Of a stretch of DNA of 64,000 nucleotides, positions 14,750 through 27,963 are shown piece by piece. The translations under genes and the position numbers were made by a program. The notes under the pieces are model-generated. The model had not been told where the DNA came from and did no database searches. It saw nothing but the letters and a program-made list of their open reading frames with translations. Numbering within the stretch: the first letter of the stretch is position 1; the number at the start of each line of letters is the position of its first letter. This DNA comes from Plecoglossus altivelis (Eukaryota; Chordata; Actinopteri; Osmeriformes; Plecoglossidae): the NCBI GenBank assembly GCA_036571765.1, contig BROE01000024.1, forward strand, positions 5,268,297-5,332,296, in the 5' to 3' direction.

Positions 14750-14832
14750 AACAGCAGCTGGGATTTGAACCTAGGCACTACCTGCAGACTACTAAGACAA
14801 AGGAATAACCGCTACCTGGACACCAGCTGAGT
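14750..14832 (-). mobile_element. Degenerate tRNA-derived SINE head
   Basis: On the minus strand the sequence reads like the tRNA-related 5' part of a SINE: an A-box-like GGTAGCGGTTATTCC near 14805-14820, then the B-box GGTTCAAATCC (complement of 14760-14771) at the spacing expected for an internal Pol III promoter. It does not fold as an intact tRNA as far as I can tell, and I see no clear tail or target-site duplication. A decayed tRNA pseudogene is the alternative. Confidence 0.45.
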
Positions 14833-15684
14833 CGGTTGCCGTGTGCCAAGCCTAGCAATGAAGCACGATCTGGAGAGCGTGACAAAGTTCCTAAAGTGGA
14901 ACTAATACTGTAATTGCATTATGGCTTACAAAGCAGGGATCTGCGGAGGTTTCGCCTTGCACTTAACTCATGTTAATGCTCCTGAATCATTGCTTACACT
15001 GCTCATTGCCTTCCCACCTCTAGGATAACATTGTTAAATTGATTTCAGGCAGAGATGTTCATTGCTTGACTTGCTTGACTTCCTTTTCTCTTTTTTTGGG
15101 GATCTCTTAAACCGGCGTGCGGAGAATGCGAAAGTTGTTAAACAACAGAAACTTCGTGAATTCCAGAGGGCTTGTTGTAAAGTGGGTAATGGAAATGGAT
15201 TTTGTCAAAAGGAACATTTTCAGTTGTCTCCTCGTAATGGAAATTACATCTATTATCTTTGCACTCTTAAAGCAAAGAAACCAGAGATGTAATGCTCAAG
15301 AGCGAAAAGAGATTTAAGAAAAAAACATTCAACAGAAGGATCCAAGCTTATCTGTGAACAAACATTTCAACAACCTAATTCTTTTTTCTAATTGTGGCCT
15401 GAGAGCCAGACACTAGCCCAAGATTGCCTTGGAGAATGGACACAAAACAACCAAAGCATCGAGAGATTTGCCAGTGCTCTGATGTCATTAGTACCAGTGA
15501 ACCTCTCCCCAGGTCTCGACTCCTCTCTCTGACATAGTCTCCTCCCATAGCACCAGCATGACAGCACCCCAGAGACTTAGAACAGAATCGAAATCAATCT
15601 TGAATTCACCCCCTTACCTTTTCTGTCCTCTCTGTTTCACACCTTCCCCTTCTTTCTATCATTTCTTCCTATCTATTTTTCAAT

Positions 15685-15723
<39 letters not shown>

Positions 15724-15840
15724 TCTCACACACACACACAAACACTGTGACAGATCAGTAAACAGAAGGGCAGGGAAGCTGCTTTTAGAGATAACATCAA
15801 AAAAGCAGACCAAGAGCTCAACGTGGGACTGTTAAGGAAG
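14833..15840. other. Non-coding with a CT/CA microsatellite
   Basis: No recognisable gene. A (CT)n run followed by (CA)n lies at about 15688-15745. Confidence 0.55.
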
Positions 15841-16051
15841 AGTGAGAGAGAGAGAGATAGAGAGAGAAAGAGAGAGGGAGAGAAAGACAGGGAGAGAGAG
15901 ACAGAGAGGGAGAAAGAGGGAGGGAGTTAGACAGAGAGAGTCGGAGAGAGGGAGAGAGAGAGAGAGAAAGAGAAAGACAGGGAGAGAGAGAGAGAGAGAG
16001 AGAGGGAGAAAGAGGGAGGGAGGGAGAAAGAGAGGGAGAGAGAGTCGGAGA

Positions 16052-16088
<37 letters not shown>

Positions 16089-16113
16089 GATGGGAGAGAG
16101 ACAGAGGGAAAGA
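15841..16113. repeat. Polypurine (GA)n-rich tract
   Basis: About 270 bp of GA/GGGA/GAAA repeats on the plus strand with occasional CAG and TCG interruptions. The long ORFs on both strands here are repeat translations. Confidence 0.95.
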
Positions 16114-16883
16114 AAAGTGTCACAGGTATGATACATTGCCCAGGGAACGCAACTGTACCTGAAGGAGATCAATCTTAACTTTAATTCAAAGCTGTGCACT
16201 TCATCATGGTGTCAGAGCGGGCCACGCGGCAACACTGAGCGAAGGGGAGGCGTCGCCACGGCAAGCAAAACAAAAAGATGATCGATTAGTCAGCCACAGA
16301 ATCTAGCTCTGACTCTCTGACTCGTGATTAACACATTGAACGATGACCTTGATCGTCCCCCAGGGGTTAAAATGCAGAGAGCGAGAGAGAGAGGCAGACA
16401 GACAGAGAGAGAAAGACAGACTGAGGCTAGTCAGAGACTGACAGAGGTGGGGAGGAGAGACAGGGTGCATGGTGTTACTGACGTAAGACTCACAGTCAGT
16501 CTCACTGAATGCCCTCATGAAGTTAGTAGTATTTTTTCTCTGTAGTACAGTAGTCAGGTGTCAGTCGGCATTGAAATTCAGCGACTGTCAGCAGTATGAC
16601 CTTTGGAGAAGTAGAGCGACCAGGTGGCATTTACATTTTTCAGTGTGTACCGGCTGTGCACAGTGGTGGCAGAAGGGTTTCACCAGGAGTGCCGGACGGT
16701 TGTGCTCACCACCCAGGTAGCTTGAGGAGATGCTGGGGTCTGGCATCACACGCATGCAGGGAGACTCCCAGACACCATCCTGCTCTCCTTCTTCTGCTGG
16801 GGTCGGCGATAAACGTTGAAGTCACAATCGCAGCTCGGAATTACAATTTACATCCGAGTTGGTGCATGTTTCCTCTCCTTTCA

Positions 16884-16919
<36 letters not shown>

Positions 16920-19900
16920 GTTTCTCCACTCCCTCCCACTATCTCTTTTCCTGTCTCTGTCTCTCTGCTCTCTCTCTCTCGTGCACACGCTCTCTCTATC
17001 GTTCGAAGATTTATGTGTTGGGCTCTAACAATATCCTCAGTTATTGCAAGACCCATATATATAAATCACCTTGTCACTATTTAGCGACCATGTCCTGGAC
17101 TGCATATGCATTCAGGGTGTGAGTGAGTGGATGATGTGTGTGTGCATTAGTGTTTTTATGTTTGTGTGCACGCGCGTGTGTGTGTGTGTGTGTGTGCCAG
17201 ACCATGCAGTGTCTGCTGTCTCATTAAGAGTGTGTGCAGGTGTTTGTCCACGACTGTGCATTATAGGCACGCTGAGTGTAACTTGCTGAAATAAGATCTG
17301 CTTGATTTATTCGTTCAATTACTTGTAGTTTTCATAGGCCTGATCAGGGGCGGTGAAATGTGAGCGCCCATAAAACCCAATTGCAATAAGCTAAATGTAA
17401 TTCAGTTCAGAAGAGCACAGCAGCTTGACTGTCGCTTCTTTACAGAGTTGCTGATGAGGAGAAGGCTGAGTGTTTAAAGTCGGATCCATCAACAGCCACA
17501 GGTGTGGGGAGCTGAAACGTTTCCGTCGAGGGATTCTCTGTATTCAGCAGGTAGCGTGATTTACTGGCGACTTGTTATAACTGCGGCCAACGTAGGGATC
17601 CAGAGATGCAGCCTACCAGCTCTGTTTGTCTGTTGGAAGCCAGGAAGCAACTGGCAAAAATGTTCCATGTTCTAGGTGCTATGTTCCGAGGTAGTCTGCC
17701 AGACAGCTAAATAAGGGAATACACGAAGGACAATTTGCCAGTCTCACATAATGTATCCTGTATCGCACGGTGACAGTTGTGGAGACAACACTGACAGGCA
17801 TGTCTCCTCCAGTCTGATTGTTTCATTTTGATCCTGTACTGGAACATGAGTGGCAGGATGTGTAATGAACTGGAATGATGCCAAGTGGCAACGTTTCGAA
17901 AAGTACCACCTCCTTTCTGCTCCATCTCGATCCCATTTCAAATGAGTCCGAGCTCTGTTCCCACGCAGCTACAACAGAGGACTATCAGCAGGCTGACAGC
18001 AGGACACCTGTGCTGTACGTTCCTTGTGAGTCTCGCACGCGCAGCACATTTCCAGGGGGGGATTTCTCAGGATCTTTACAATAATACTGGGGTGAGGTGC
18101 AGCATCAAGTCTAAACTAGCAGCATCAAGTCTAAACCACAATGCATCAGTCGATGTATGGACGCTGCATAGCTTGAGCGTTGCAGAGCCAAGTGAGGCTG
18201 TTTGCGGATGAGTGTGGCAACACCTGTGTGGCAACAGGAGAAGCAGTTTTGTGGTGCAGGAGGGCCAGTCGCTTCTCAGTATCATAATACTAATCAGGGC
18301 GGAAGAACAGAGGAGTCAGTCATGGAGACAGGCCGGTATAATTGGAACGGCATCATAAAAGTCTGGCCTACAAGACTATCTCTCTGCAGGGTCCTGGGCG
18401 ACCTGCCTGGTCTCATCACATTCATATGCTCATCAAAGGACACACAACGCACCTCATCTCACACAATAGCCATGCGTACACAAGAGCAAATTCGACACAA
18501 CTAAATGTGTGTTCTCTGCTGAGTATCACTCCACTCACGCCCATCCGTCAGCTATCATGCACCTAGCAACATCTAAAATCGCATCATCTATCGCTCTTCA
18601 GTCCCTTTATCTATTGTTCATGGTCCGTGGTGGTTTTGGCGCAGGTTCCGGCGGGGGAGAGGAGGCGGGCAGGTAAGGGGGGGGGGGGAGCAAGAGGGAG
18701 CAGCCGAACGTAAGCTGAAATAATCTATCCATCACCATGCGACATCTGGGAGGTCGCTGGAGGAATATATAGCACATACCAGTACTCCCCCCCCCCCCGT
18801 CCACACGAATCGGTTATCCTCAGACGCCCCAAGCTCAACCGTCATCCCCTCACAGCCTCCGCTGATCCGGGAAAGCAGGCCTATGCTAGCTTATACTGAC
18901 TGGGAGAGGTTATGACTTATCGAAAAGGCACACACAGAGCACATCAAAGAAAAACAACGCAGATTCAGGGAATCGACCGATGGATAGATGTCCTTCAATG
19001 TGATTGAAACTGGATAATAGCGGAAACCTCGTTTCTATTTCCTGTCGGATGTCAGGGTGCAGGGACTTTGAAAGAGATTTTTGTGAGAGTTTGCCGCAGT
19101 AGAAGGTAGTAGGAACTTTGGAGACATCACGAAAGATGTTTGCAGACAGGAAGCCATTGCATGAACAAAGTGGCGGATGTTTTTCATTTTTGAGTTCAAC
19201 TACCGCTGATTTAAATATTTCAACTCAAGGTATTCTGTTCAAAAAGTTTGTATTAAGTCATTTCTTTGCGGTGGCTATCAATCATCTTCTTTCACAAGGG
19301 AGCCAGGGCCCCCCCAAAAAAGATAGCTAACATCTCAACGCAAGATTTTCAAAACGTAAAGAGTTGTAGCAGAGAGCAAAAAACAACACATTACCATGTG
19401 TACAGATGACAGAGCAAAAACCTTCCATCTTCCATCCATGTCTGCAAGCCTGCGTGAAGCATCCGCACTCACCCCCGCACGCCTCGGGCAACTGGGACCT
19501 GACGTCCCTGAGTGGAACGAGCCGCACCAGCCTGAGGAGACGCTGGGAAAGCTCTTTGTGCTGTCAGCCCGTAACAAGAGCCAGCAGTGTCTCCCAGCTC
19601 ACAGAAGGGCCCCAGGCCTGGAGGAAGCTGGAGTCTGCTGGGTCCTGTTTGCTAACTGTTAACTGCTACTGGGGAAGCTACTGAGGCTACAGATGTAAAA
19701 GGACCAGTTTGCTTTTGGAGATGAAAACAAACGATGTGTTCCATTTGCAGGGAGGGGGGGGGACGGACATCTTGGTTAGTGAATCTTTTAGAAGCCTGTG
19801 CTTTCCAAGTCATTAAACTTCAATCCACAGTGTAAGCGTCTCTGAAATACACAAACCTGTCTTGAGTGGCTTTGCCGTCCAGCAATAAGCACCAGTACTT

Positions 19901-22900
19901 TAGTAATTACCGGTAATCTTGTGGTCTGCATACTGGAGCTGGATAAATGATCATGAATCCAAACAATTGCAAGGATGTGACTGAAAAATGCCTTTTCGAA
20001 GGTGCTGCAACCTTCAAGCACAGTGAGAGAATGATCATCTTAGAGCGAGATAAAAGTAATGGGGACTTTGTCCTGTAGGGGGCGTACATGCAGACCTCTG
20101 CCTTCCAGAGAAGCTGTGGAGTGATGAATGGGCCAGCAAGAAGCACATGTTAAATCACGGAGCTCATTTTAAAAAGTGCCGTTATTTAGCTAAGCTTACC
20201 CCCCTTCACCCACCCTCCAAGCCCTTCCATGAATCCCTCAGCCAACCGAACAGTGGGCATTTGTCATTAAAGGAATGACACTGTCAGAATTTAATTAACA
20301 AATGTGCAATGAGACAAAATATGTCTCCAAACCATAAAAACCATCGTCGAACAATAAGAAATACTCCATGAGATCTGGGTATATTTACCCAGACATACTG
20401 TTAAATCAATATGTCGTCAACATCGCAGCAGAAAGAGAGGGGATTCACAATCTATATTTCTTTTTGGTCTGGCAGTTTATATTGATTTGTTCTCTTGGTG
20501 GCTTCAAACACACACACACACACTAAAACAGTGGGCCTTCCGGACGAAAAAAAAAAACAGTTGCTCACGTTGTGCAGAAATGAGCTTCAACCTGAAAAAC
20601 AGGATGTCTGTATGTCGAACTGAACCAAGCCTAGCCCCTCTTTCATCAGGGTGTTTGCAAGGTTAATTAGCTCCGAGGAGCCTGCCATGTAGCATCTGAA
20701 TGAGAGTGAAAAGGGGCCAGGTATTAATCTGTGGTGACTTGCTTCGTTTTCCGGTCCAAACTTGAACCTCCGAGCCACCTCATTAAAGGTATGCAGCGTT
20801 GCTTAAGACTAGCGAGATGGAACGTACCACTCATTCCTAATAAGGTACAGATTTTAGCTTGTGAATGTGCAATTTGTACTTATGCTGTACAGATGATGCA
20901 TGTCTGTCAATTTGTTCGTGAAGGGAAGACGGCCCACAGACACATGCCTAATTGGGGAGATGTTTTACAGGCCTTGACACTGTCAGAATGCAACTCAACT
21001 CCTTTACTGGAAACCATCTCTGTCATTTGTTTCCCTTTCTACTGTATGAGGGAACCAGATTATCAAACCACATTAGTTTATGAAGTGGCTTAATTCATTC
21101 TCATTATTTCTCACTGTCCCATTTTCAAATGCACCCTTTCATTGCAGAAGGGCATTCATGTATAAGCCACAGAGTCTGACTTCCGTATCATAGAAACTGT
21201 TCCAGCCACGCTATACTGGTGTGATTGGACTTTGGGTCTTTGAGTTATGTTGTCGATCACTCTGACGTTCTCTGCTTAGACACAGCCCTCTCCTCTGTCT
21301 TCATGTTCTGCTGAAGCTGTAGTTTAATGAAGCAATTTATCCATAAGGGGATTATACCCTGTATTTACATGGGTGGTGATGACTCATGTCTCACCATATT
21401 ACTGATGGTGTACATCTCAGACACTGTCTTCCAAGCACACGAGAGACGTGCGTGTGTGTGTGTGCGTGTGGGTGTGTGTGTGTGTGTATGAATGCCACCA
21501 TGGTGCATTCATAATGAGTGATCTGTGCGTCTATATGTGTGTAGGTGTGTGTGCTATTACGGTGTCTTCATTACAAGCCAAGGCAGAATAACTGAAGCCA
21601 GAAGAAATGCAGATGCCATCTGCGACACAGGCATGCCAAAGCAAGCAAGGGGAATTTACAGGAATGTTTACACATGGCATTTCACCGTCACTGCACAGAC
21701 ACCATGCAGACGTGTGTCATTGGCATGGAAGCTATGGAAACGCACAATCCCCTTCCTCCAAGTCTTGAGTCACGAGAACAAAGTTTTGGTCGAAAAGGCA
21801 ACGTTCTTACATTCGCAAGAATGACACGCGAGATGATTGTGGACAAAGCAGAGTGACTGAAAAGGCAACAAAAAAGACCCTTCAGCTTGCAGTCTCCCAC
21901 AGCCCACCCTGTCTTCTCCAGGTCTCTATCATTTCTCTCTCACTCTAAAGGCCAGGGGACCATCTTTTATTAGGCACAAGAATGTAAACATAGATATTGA
22001 GAGTCAGGCGCTGATGATGGTACAACAGCGTCAGAGTAGGGCCAAGCTTACTCTCAGACTAGTGAGATCAGAGTTGGAGCTCTCCTGGTAGTCATGACAA
22101 GGGTTGTTTAATCCGTACATTCTGCTGACCCTGGGTATCTCTTAACCTGGACACAGACACAATAATCCATAGGAAGCTCTCATGAGAACATACCAACTAG
22201 TACCCGATGATGTTTTATTGAGCAGTAAATAATGTAAGCGCACATGAAATCCCAATTTCTTCCACAGAGGGATGTTTTTGAAGGAGGGAGCAAGTTGCTT
22301 CTTTTGTGCATGGGAGCATGTCTAGTGCTTGTGCCTCCAGAGATAAAACATAAGCCTTCGGAAAAGAACAGAGCCCCAGTGTCTTTGCCTTGTGTGATGC
22401 CTGTAGGGAGCTATTTCTGAGTATGTGTCATGTACTGTGTGTTTGCCTTTGTACTTCTGACATGCATAAACTGTCTCTACCTCTCCTGTCCCTTCCTCTC
22501 TTCCCACCTCTTTTCACTCGTCCTCTTTCATCCTTCCCTTCTCCCTCTCCTCTCCCTCGCCTCGGTCTTTCCTCAATCCGTGCTGTCATTTGTGGTCTCT
22601 ACCTTCTCTCCTCTCTCCCATCTCTCTGTCACCTCTTCTCTCTCTTCTGAACCCGCTGTGCCTTCCCTCTTTACTTTGTCATCTCCCTGAGGCTCATTGC
22701 AAAGCTGCGCTGGTACCACAACACATACAAAGTGACTCATGAAAAAGCCAGATTTGTCCCCTGCTAGAGACGGAACTAGGTCCATGTGCATGGTCCCCCC
22801 CCCCCCCCCCCCCTACCGCATGCAAGGGGTGCTGTGCGTGTGTGCCATTCTGTGTGTGTGTGAGTCTTGGGAATAAGAACACACCCTGTATTTCACAATA

Positions 22901-23477
22901 TAGAATGTGTGGTAATACTGCCATTTCAGGCCTGCTGTCATTACTGTGGTTTGAGTTTAGTAACAATCCCAGTCAGGGAGTTACAGTCAGTGGGTTTGAC
23001 AGTGGGAAAGACTCATGGATACCCGCCCTCCCACCCCCACCCTCAGTACTGCTGCAGTGTTTGTCAGGGGCCTGGATCTCGTTGGGAAATTACTTAAACA
23101 CCCTGTAGGTGTGATGTCTGCACATTGCTTATTTCTGATTCCTAAGACTTGCTTAAAGAAGCACAAACCCCAATCTGAGGCCTCCGACACCAAAAACAGC
23201 TTCAGGGAAATCATACATAGCTCCAACCTGGACACACACTCTCAAACACTCACACACACACACACACACCCACACATACTCTCACACGTAGACACACACT
23301 GTCTCTGAAATTGGTATTACGGGCCCTCAGGGTCTGACATAAGTCAAGGCATGGCGCACGTGGCTCTAATCCCCCAATTAAGTCACATTCCCCACAAGTG
23401 GAGCTGAGGAGAGAGCAGTCTGACAGTTCCATTAAAAAGCAGGGATGAAATATGGCATGAAGGTGAATAAAGATCTC
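16114..23477. other. Non-coding, repeat-punctuated, no gene recognised
   Basis: No ORF in this stretch resembles a known protein. It contains a (CT)n block at about 16880-16990, a (GT)n block at about 17161-17197, a duplicated 20-bp segment at about 18110-18136, a G run at about 18679-18689, a (GT)n block at about 21450-21490, a CT-rich run at about 22480-22660, a C homopolymer at about 22797-22813 and a (CA)n block at about 23250-23272. AT-rich repeat-free stretches such as 20240-20460 and 20780-21130 could be conserved regulatory elements, which I cannot test by eye. Confidence 0.5.
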
Positions 23478-23492
23478 CCTCTCTCTCCCGCT

Positions 23493-23561
<69 letters not shown>

Positions 23562-23575
23562 TCTCTCTCTTCTGT
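23478..23575. repeat. (CT)n microsatellite
   Basis: (CT)n tract with a CCCTTT interruption, about 98 bp. Confidence 0.95.
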
Positions 23576-25093
23576 CTTGTGCCGGTGAGAAGTTTTTCCG
23601 ACCTTGCAGAGAGCGGTTCCTCAGCCGGCCACGTCTCTTCTCCTTTCTGCAGAGCGAACGCAATCTTGGGTTTCAATAGACGCTCCTGCAGGCAGTGATG
23701 AAACTGTTTGGGGAAAGCAGTGGACCCTGTGGAGAGAGGGGAGGGGACGGCAGCTTTTGTTGCTGATGTTCGGTGGTGGTTGCTTTTCCTTCCCCACCTC
23801 TGGCACCCGAGTTTATCGAGCAGGAAGCGAGCCAAGGGGCATCGCGAGGCGGAGCAGCACTGCTATCTCTGCTGACAGGGTTGTTGAGGTACCACGGCTA
23901 TATATTCAGGATCCCCTCAGGTTATGGATCACACTAAGTGCTTCCACCTGCCAGGTGGTAGAGGGGAGGAGGGTTTACAGACTTGGAGGTGCTTTCAGGG
24001 GGAGAGTCTGATGCAGGGTGAAGGGGTGAGAGAGAGTGTAACAGACTTTGTTGCACAGGAATGGCCCCGGCCTTGTCCAGTCGAGCTGCTTTCAAGAAAT
24101 AGCCACAATGTTGACATTTCCGCAGTCTCGCCGAGATCCACGAATTTCCTCATCGAAGCGAATCAAAATTAGACAGGAGAGACCATTTAGGGAGGGTTTT
24201 AACCATGTAGGAGATAACCTAAACTACTGTATCTGTAAGGTCCCTCGCCATTTTGTTATAGCTGTAGTCTGAGTGTGTTTACACACTGCATCAGTAGCAC
24301 AACCTTCCCCTAGGGGCTGAAAAAGATCATGTCTATCTCTCTATCCATCTTGCACTCATACACAAGGAGTCTGTGTTTCTGACAGTGACTCACACCCACA
24401 GGATCTGAACAACTTCCTCCTCCAGTGTCTTACCCCATGATTGACAAGACAAACTGAATTGGGCTCCACTGTGAACAGGGTGACAGTTCAAGCCACACCG
24501 TTTTTACTTCACAGTCATTTTTACCTCGTAATACTTGTCTTAAAGGATTTTGCTGGTGCGCTTGTTTCATGTCTCACAGAAGCTGCCTGGGTCAGATGGC
24601 ATCTTAGATTAAACTAGTTTTGGTGTTTGAAAAGCTCTTTCTTTGAGTATTATGTGGAACATTAAAAAGTGACCACACAAGAACACAGTACACTGGTCAG
24701 ACCACGCAAGAACCATTCATTGATTATTACTTATTCACATAATTCACCTAAATAGCTGTTGGCATACATAAAAACACAAACGTTCTTAATCTACATTCCT
24801 CAGTGCAGGAACTTTCTGTACTGATGTTTCTTCCAGGGCTTCAGAACATGAACTCTTTCTTATTGCTTCTTCCAATCATCCCTGACATCTACGTCCTGTA
24901 ATATCATAAATAAGGGACAGGATTGGTCGGGTCAAACACATTTAGCAACATATCCTGGGTTTACACCCTGGCAAGTTATCATATTGTAGAATATTTCCCT
25001 TTTTGTTTTGAGGCAGAGGCCTTTGAGGGGATAATTGAGGTCGCACTGTACATGCCCTCTCTAAAACATCAATTATATTGTGATATTGTACAA
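23576..25093. other. Non-coding, 3' flank of the receptor gene
   Basis: Nothing protein-like was recognised. A 135-codon plus-strand ORF at 23604-24011 has no family resemblance. The part nearest 25093 is the likely 3' UTR of the minus-strand receptor; I found no clear polyadenylation signal. Confidence 0.45.
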
Positions 25094-26143
25094 TTACGAG
25101 TCGTTCGTCCTGTCGGTACCCAACTCCCTCCCTTCCTTTTTACGCTCGCTGCTGGACAGCGGAATCTGGTTGACCCTGATGTGCTTCCTCAGCCACGGCA
25201 TGGAGGTCACCAGCAGCAGGCGGAAGTGGTTCTGGAACTTCCTGCCTACGAAGGTGTAGAACATGGGACTGATGCAGAAGTACAGGTAGGTGAGGTGCTT
25301 GGTCAGGTGGAGGGCGTAGCCCAGCCGCTTTCTCTGCTCGCAGGGGTTGTCGAAGGAGTCCAGGAGCATGACCACGTTGTAAGGGGTCCAGCAGATGAAG
25401 AAGAGCAGCACGATGACAAAGATGAGGCGGACGGTGCGGAACTTGCTTACCACCCTGGAGGAGAGGACCGTCATGGCGATCCTGACGTAGCAGTAAACGA
25501 TCACCACCAGCGGGAAGAGGAAGAACACCACCAGCTGGATGTAGAGCTCCCATTGGTCGAGGAGCACCACGTCGAACCATTCCGACACTTCCACCTTCCC
25601 GCAATACTTGCTCTCACCGCCGTGGAAGTCCATCAAGTCGATGGCCAGAAGGTCCTTGACACAGGACAGGATGCTGATGAACCACACCCCCCCACACGCC
25701 GCCACGGCGTAGCCCTGCTTCCTGAAGCGGTGGGTCTGTAGAGAGTGGACCACGGCCAGGAAGCGGTCAAATGTCATGAGGGTCAGGAACAGAATGGAGC
25801 TGTAGAAACCAAGGTTGTAGGTGCAACCCACTAGCTTGCACATGGTCCTGCCGAACACCCAGGTGGAGAGTTGGTGATACACACCCAGAAAGGGCAGGCT
25901 GAACATGAACAGCAGGCTGGATGCTACTAGGTTGACCAGGAATATGTTGGGCACTGTGTTCATCTTCTCAAACTTGTAGAGGACCACCAGGACCAGGCTG
26001 TTGCCCAGCAGGCTCAGGATGAAGACCAAGTGGAAGAAGACAAACAGCTTTGCACCAAAAACATTGTTGTCTTCTTGGTCGCAGAATCCTGGGTAGTTGG
26101 TGTACATTGTATCGTACATTACATCTGTTGTGTTGCTATCCAT
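25094..26143 (-). CDS. xcr1-like: Chemokine receptor, XCR1-like (class A GPCR)
   Basis: An uninterrupted 349-residue seven-transmembrane receptor. Seen: N-terminal NTT glycosylation site (N4) and Tyr residues (10, 14, 17) near acidic ones; TM1 with GN (47-48); TM3 Cys102 and ECL2 Cys181 for the conserved disulfide; N-terminal Cys21 and ECL3 Cys268 for the second bridge typical of chemokine receptors; CWTP (251-254) in TM6; a Ser/Lys-rich tail. The region from Cys268 (CEQRKRLGYAL) to TM7 (FYTFVGRKF) resembles XCR1 most, with CCR-type receptors as the alternative. The ORF extends 11 codons upstream, but an acceptor at 26163 interrupts that extension, so I chose Met at 26143. Odd features: Asp2.50 is Ser76, DRY is DRF (126-128), and NPxxY is SPMFY (292-296). 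The expected role is a plasma-membrane chemokine receptor on leukocytes; the residue losses make its signalling uncertain. Confidence 0.9.
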   Translation of the reverse strand: MDSNTTDVMYDTMYTNYPGFCDQEDNNVFGAKLFVFFHLVFILSLLGNSLVLVVLYKFEKMNTVPNIFLVNLVASSLLFMFSLPFLGVYHQLSTWVFGRTMCKLVGCTYNLGFYSSILFLTLMTFDRFLAVVHSLQTHRFRKQGYAVAACGGVWFISILSCVKDLLAIDLMDFHGGESKYCGKVEVSEWFDVVLLDQWELYIQLVVFFLFPLVVIVYCYVRIAMTVLSSRVVSKFRTVRLIFVIVLLFFICWTPYNVVMLLDSFDNPCEQRKRLGYALHLTKHLTYLYFCISPMFYTFVGRKFQNHFRLLLVTSMPWLRKHIRVNQIPLSSSERKKEGRELGTDRTNDS

Positions 26144-26482
26144 ATCTATGTCTTGGAAACACCTGTAGAATAACACATCTTTTCACAAAGGGTTCCTTTA
26201 CTGAACTAGTATCTTGATGGAGTTACACCCTTGTAAAAAAATAATATTAACATCCCTAAAACATTGCAATACTGCAAAAATGTGCACAGACATTAATACA
26301 TGTCACTTCTTTCTTCACCCCCCCCACCCCCAACAAAAATGTACAGGAGGTTTGTATGTTGGAAATGTATGTTGGTTGATACTGCCATGAGTTCTCTTGA
26401 CTAAGCCTATGACATCGGAACATTGCCTCAGGGATCAATAAAGATCAGTTAATTCAATTCTGTTTAAATCCAATGACTTACC
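26144..26482 (-). other. Probable 5' UTR splice junction of the receptor
   Basis: On the minus strand a donor GGG|GTAAGT lies after 26482 and an acceptor TTCTACAG ends just before 26162. This gives a 319-bp intron (26163-26481) joining a non-coding exon to the short leader upstream of the receptor Met. Chemokine-receptor genes commonly have this layout. The start of the upstream exon is not determined. Confidence 0.55.
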
Positions 26483-27772
26483 CCAAAACCTTGGCTGGAG
26501 TGACTGCTTGCAGCAAGTGGAGGGTAGGGTTGGAGTGAGCTTCCTTTTTCACTGAGATAAGTTAGGACTTGAGGGTGACTACGGAGAGAGAGAGAGAGAA
26601 TGATATACAGATACAGAAAGGGGAGGAGGCAAGAAATACTGACCATACACCCTGTGAATCATGCCTTTTAGCTTTAGTGTCCCTATTCTTATCACTTTGA
26701 ACATGTGTCTTTTTCCAGATTCAACTGATAAGATTAAAATTAATAGTGCACATTTTTTCCTTCAAAGAACACAAAGCATACAACAGGAGTTGTTAAGTGA
26801 AGAGAAGTTATTCCAATTTGACAACGTCTGGTATGGCAGTTATGACAGTTGAACAAACATGAGAAATGCTATTCAGAGGAAAAAAAGTATGTTTAATCAT
26901 CACCAGTAGTCTTTTCACAGCAGATATACAAACGTATTGGATATGAAACATGAGGAAGTGACACATCATATGAAGTTATCATGCAACCCATTAATTAAGC
27001 AATGGTGACGCAAGGAAAAATAAAATCAAAAATGCTTCATGGGGGGTCAAATGTAGTTTCTGCGACATAAAAACTTGAACTTATATAGATAAGTATGTTA
27101 AAAGAGAACTGTGCTCCACTGATGACTAAATAGACAGTTTTACCATGTTTAAAGTCCTAAACTGCCCCTCTGGAATTGGTGCTGAGGTATGGCTGCCTTG
27201 TTGCGGTCTATTTGGGTTTATAAAACCACTTCATAGAGAAACACCCCTGGTGTGATATAACATTAAACACTGTTTTATGTTGAACACAGAGGTCAAGTTA
27301 CAGTACCGTTGGCAGTGCAATATGGACAGGATAACATAACATTTTGTCTTGATCAAAATGACAGGAAAGGAAACGTAAAAAAGAAATATATCATAAATAC
27401 ATACATTTTATCCTTGAGGAACGATCATCCTGGAGAGTCCAAAACATTAGACATGATGACCTTTGACCCTGAAACCTCTCTCGAAAGCTTGGGCACAGGG
27501 GTCACGGCAAAACGACACCCAACAGTCCTGATTTCTACCAAACTAGGAAAAAAGGGGACCCCTGTTCTCCCACCAAACAACAAGTCCATGACAAGACACG
27601 TTGGTTTTCCAGACACAGGTTAAGCATAGTTGAGGGTATAAAAAGTTTGAACTTCATTTAAAGGAAACTCAAAAACACATCAACTCTAGTCACCACCTGT
27701 GTCAGGTACACCATCCATGTTTTGTTACACGATGTTGACCTTTGACCTGCTACAAGTACGAATGGCAGCCAA
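26483..27772. other. Interval between receptor and col21a1; col21a1 3' UTR on the right
   Basis: AT-rich and without protein-like ORFs. The part just below 27773 must carry the col21a1 3' UTR. The rightmost part of the receptor 5' exon and its promoter should lie near 26500-26700, but I see no clear TATA box. Confidence 0.45.
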
Positions 27773-27963
27773 TCAGAAGTTGGGGCCCTTGCTGTAGCGG
27801 TCCTCCCTGTGGTCGTAGGCTTGGTAACACAGGGACATGTCACACACTCCCGGAAGCCCCGGGGAGCCCCGTTTACCGGGAACGCCCGGAGAACCAAACT
27901 TCCCGGGCATCCCTTGAGGTCCTGGACGTCCGACACCATCCGAGCCACGAGGCCCCTGGTCTC
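27773..27963 (-). CDS. col21a1: col21a1 exon 30: last exon and stop
   Basis: 191 nt including TGA at 27773-27775. Gly-X-Y continues to GLPGVCDMSLCYQ and the protein ends YSKGPNF. Human ends CDPSLCF...RKGPNY, the strongest single indicator that this gene is col21a1 rather than col22a1 or another FACIT. Confidence 0.96.
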